64,000 bases of DNA from Pyxidicoccus trucidator (GTDB lineage: Bacteria > Myxococcota > Myxococcia > Myxococcales > Myxococcaceae): positions 296,300-360,299 of the forward strand of contig NZ_JAAIXZ010000004.1 of assembly GCF_010894435.1 (NCBI RefSeq). The letters run 5' to 3'. The position numbers and the translations under genes are program-made. How positions within the stretch are numbered: the stretch's first letter is position 1; each line of letters opens with the position of its first letter. Below, one piece after another: positions 63,028-64,000 of this stretch. A model generated the notes under the pieces. The model saw only the letters and a list, made by a program, of their open reading frames with translations. It was not told the DNA's origin and did not search any database.

Positions 63028-64000
63028 GTGGAGGTGGACGTGGAGTTGGAGTCAATCGGTGGTGGGCCGGGAGACGCGGCCCATGCCTCGTGGTTGGAGC
63101 TGAGCGCGTCGGCGCTGAAGCACAACGTGGCGGTGTTCCGGGCCCTGGAGGGGCAGGGGGCTCCGCCGCGCTGCCTGGGCGTGGTGCTGAAGGGCAACGC
63201 GTACGGGCACGGGCTGGCGCAGGTGCTGCCGCTGGTGCACGGGCAGGTGGACGTCCTCTACTTCATCGCCCCGCAGGACGCGCTGAAGGTGCGCGAGCAC
63301 GAGCGGGCGCACGGGCTGCCGCCGCGGCAGGTGGTGGTGTTGGGGGCGGTGGGGCCGCGCGAGGCGGTGGTGCTGGCGCGCGAGGGCGTGGAGGTGGTGG
63401 TGGCGGACCGTGGCTGGGCGGACGCGGTGCCGGTGCTGCGCGCGGCGAAGCTGGAGAAGCCGCTGCGGGTGCACGTGCACATCGACACGGGCCTGGGGCG
63501 CGAGGGCTTCACGCTGGACGTGCTGCCGCGCGAGTCGCACTTCCTGGTGGAGTCGCGGGACGTGCTCGAGGTGGTGGGGGCGCTGAGCCACTTCGCGAAC
63601 ACGGAGGACGTGACGGAGCAGGGGTACGCGCTGGCGCAGGTGGACGCGTTCGAGTCGGGGTTGGCGTTCCTGGAGTCGCAGTTGAAGCCGGCGAAGCCGC
63701 TGCAGCGGCACATCGCCGCGAGCGCCGCGACGCTGGTGCTGCCGAGGGCGCGCTACGAGGCGCTGCGGGTGGGGATTTCGCTGTATGGGCTGTGGCCCTC
63801 GCCGGAGACGCGGCTGTCGGCGCGGCTGGTGCTGGGCGAGGTGCCGGTGCTCAAGCCGGTGCTGACGTGGAAGTGCCGCAGCCAGGTGGTGAAGTGGCTG
63901 CCGGCGGGCAGCTACGTGGGCTACGGCTGCACGTACCGGTGCCCGGAGCCCACGCGCATCGCCGTGCTGCCGGTGGGGTACTACGACGGCTACCCGAGGC
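63028..64000 (+). CDS. alr: Alanine racemase, 3' end outside window
   Basis: The first 324 codons of alanine racemase, the PLP enzyme that provides D-alanine for peptidoglycan. The PLP lysine is Lys55 in VLKGNAYGHG (usual form VVKADAYGHG). Also visible are the sheet/phosphate segments VHVHIDTGLGREGF, ALSHFANTED, RHIAASAATLVLPRARYEAL, the glycine-rich turn RVGISLYGLWPSP, and the second-domain tyrosine region YVGYGCTYRCPEPTRIAVLP followed by VGYYDGYPR. The GTG start is chosen because AAGGGA lies seven bases upstream and the N-terminal strand region begins there. The remaining C-terminal domain lies beyond base 64000. Confidence 0.93.
   Translation, partial: MEVDVELESIGGGPGDAAHASWLELSASALKHNVAVFRALEGQGAPPRCLGVVLKGNAYGHGLAQVLPLVHGQVDVLYFIAPQDALKVREHERAHGLPPRQVVVLGAVGPREAVVLAREGVEVVVADRGWADAVPVLRAAKLEKPLRVHVHIDTGLGREGFTLDVLPRESHFLVESRDVLEVVGALSHFANTEDVTEQGYALAQVDAFESGLAFLESQLKPAKPLQRHIAASAATLVLPRARYEALRVGISLYGLWPSPETRLSARLVLGEVPVLKPVLTWKCRSQVVKWLPAGSYVGYGCTYRCPEPTRIAVLPVGYYDGYPR

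Overview
High-GC (about 70%) DNA in which nearly every base is coding. Several features point to a myxobacterium of the Myxococcus/Corallococcus/Pyxidicoccus type: many lipoproteins with unknown roles, a gmx1-like sigma factor followed by a Ser/Thr kinase with TPRs, TIGR02996-type proteins, several histidine kinases, and an isolated type III rod-like protein. All functional names come from reading motifs in the translated sequence; no database search was run.

Layout. 0.2-5.5 kb: two histidine kinases, a lipoprotein, a beta-helix-like protein and a cytochrome c/copper-monooxygenase-like lipoprotein. 5.6-5.75 kb: an intergenic region made of three consecutive hairpins. 5.8-8.7 kb: a NarL-type two-component pair with an exported OB-fold-like protein encoded between kinase and regulator. 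8.8-13.3 kb: LysR regulator, stand-alone receiver, CapA-like lipoprotein, secreted TPR protein. 13.4-17.4 kb: a lower-GC insertion carrying a Hachiman-type anti-phage system (HamA nuclease, HamB helicase). 17.6-34.7 kb: mixed single genes, including the type III inner-rod-like protein, LuxR and XRE regulators, an SGNH-like lipoprotein coupled to a serine-hydrolase/TPR protein, AraC/GyrI regulators, a TRIC-type channel, an AlkB-like dioxygenase and a DUF899 group.

34.7-42.0 kb: the most unusual block. Seven leftward genes plus a 30-codon mini-ORF overlap or nearly touch one another: MoxR-type AAA ATPase, two or three unrecognised proteins, a metallopeptidase-like/vWA protein, a radical SAM enzyme and an aminotransferase-fold protein that appears to lack its PLP lysine. 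The MoxR plus vWA core resembles the MoxR-vWA ternary systems proposed to act in biological conflict, but the radical SAM/aminotransferase tail is not something I recognise as standard.

42.2-49.2 kb: secreted kelch propeller, LysR, DoxX, Cys-rich lipoprotein, a hairpin-rich intergenic region, a large membrane protein and a propeller lipoprotein. 49.2-53.7 kb: a redox/fermentation group (PncB, TrxC, D-lactate dehydrogenase, triple universal-stress protein) with 13-bp direct repeats between trxC and ldhA. 53.7-58.1 kb: three tandem paralogs with a TIGR02996-like domain. 58.2-64.0 kb: an ApaH-like phosphatase, a Ser/Thr kinase with an N-terminal zinc-finger motif, its sigma factor, and the first part of alanine racemase, cut by the window end. 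No tRNA, rRNA, CRISPR array or recognisable insertion sequence was seen.
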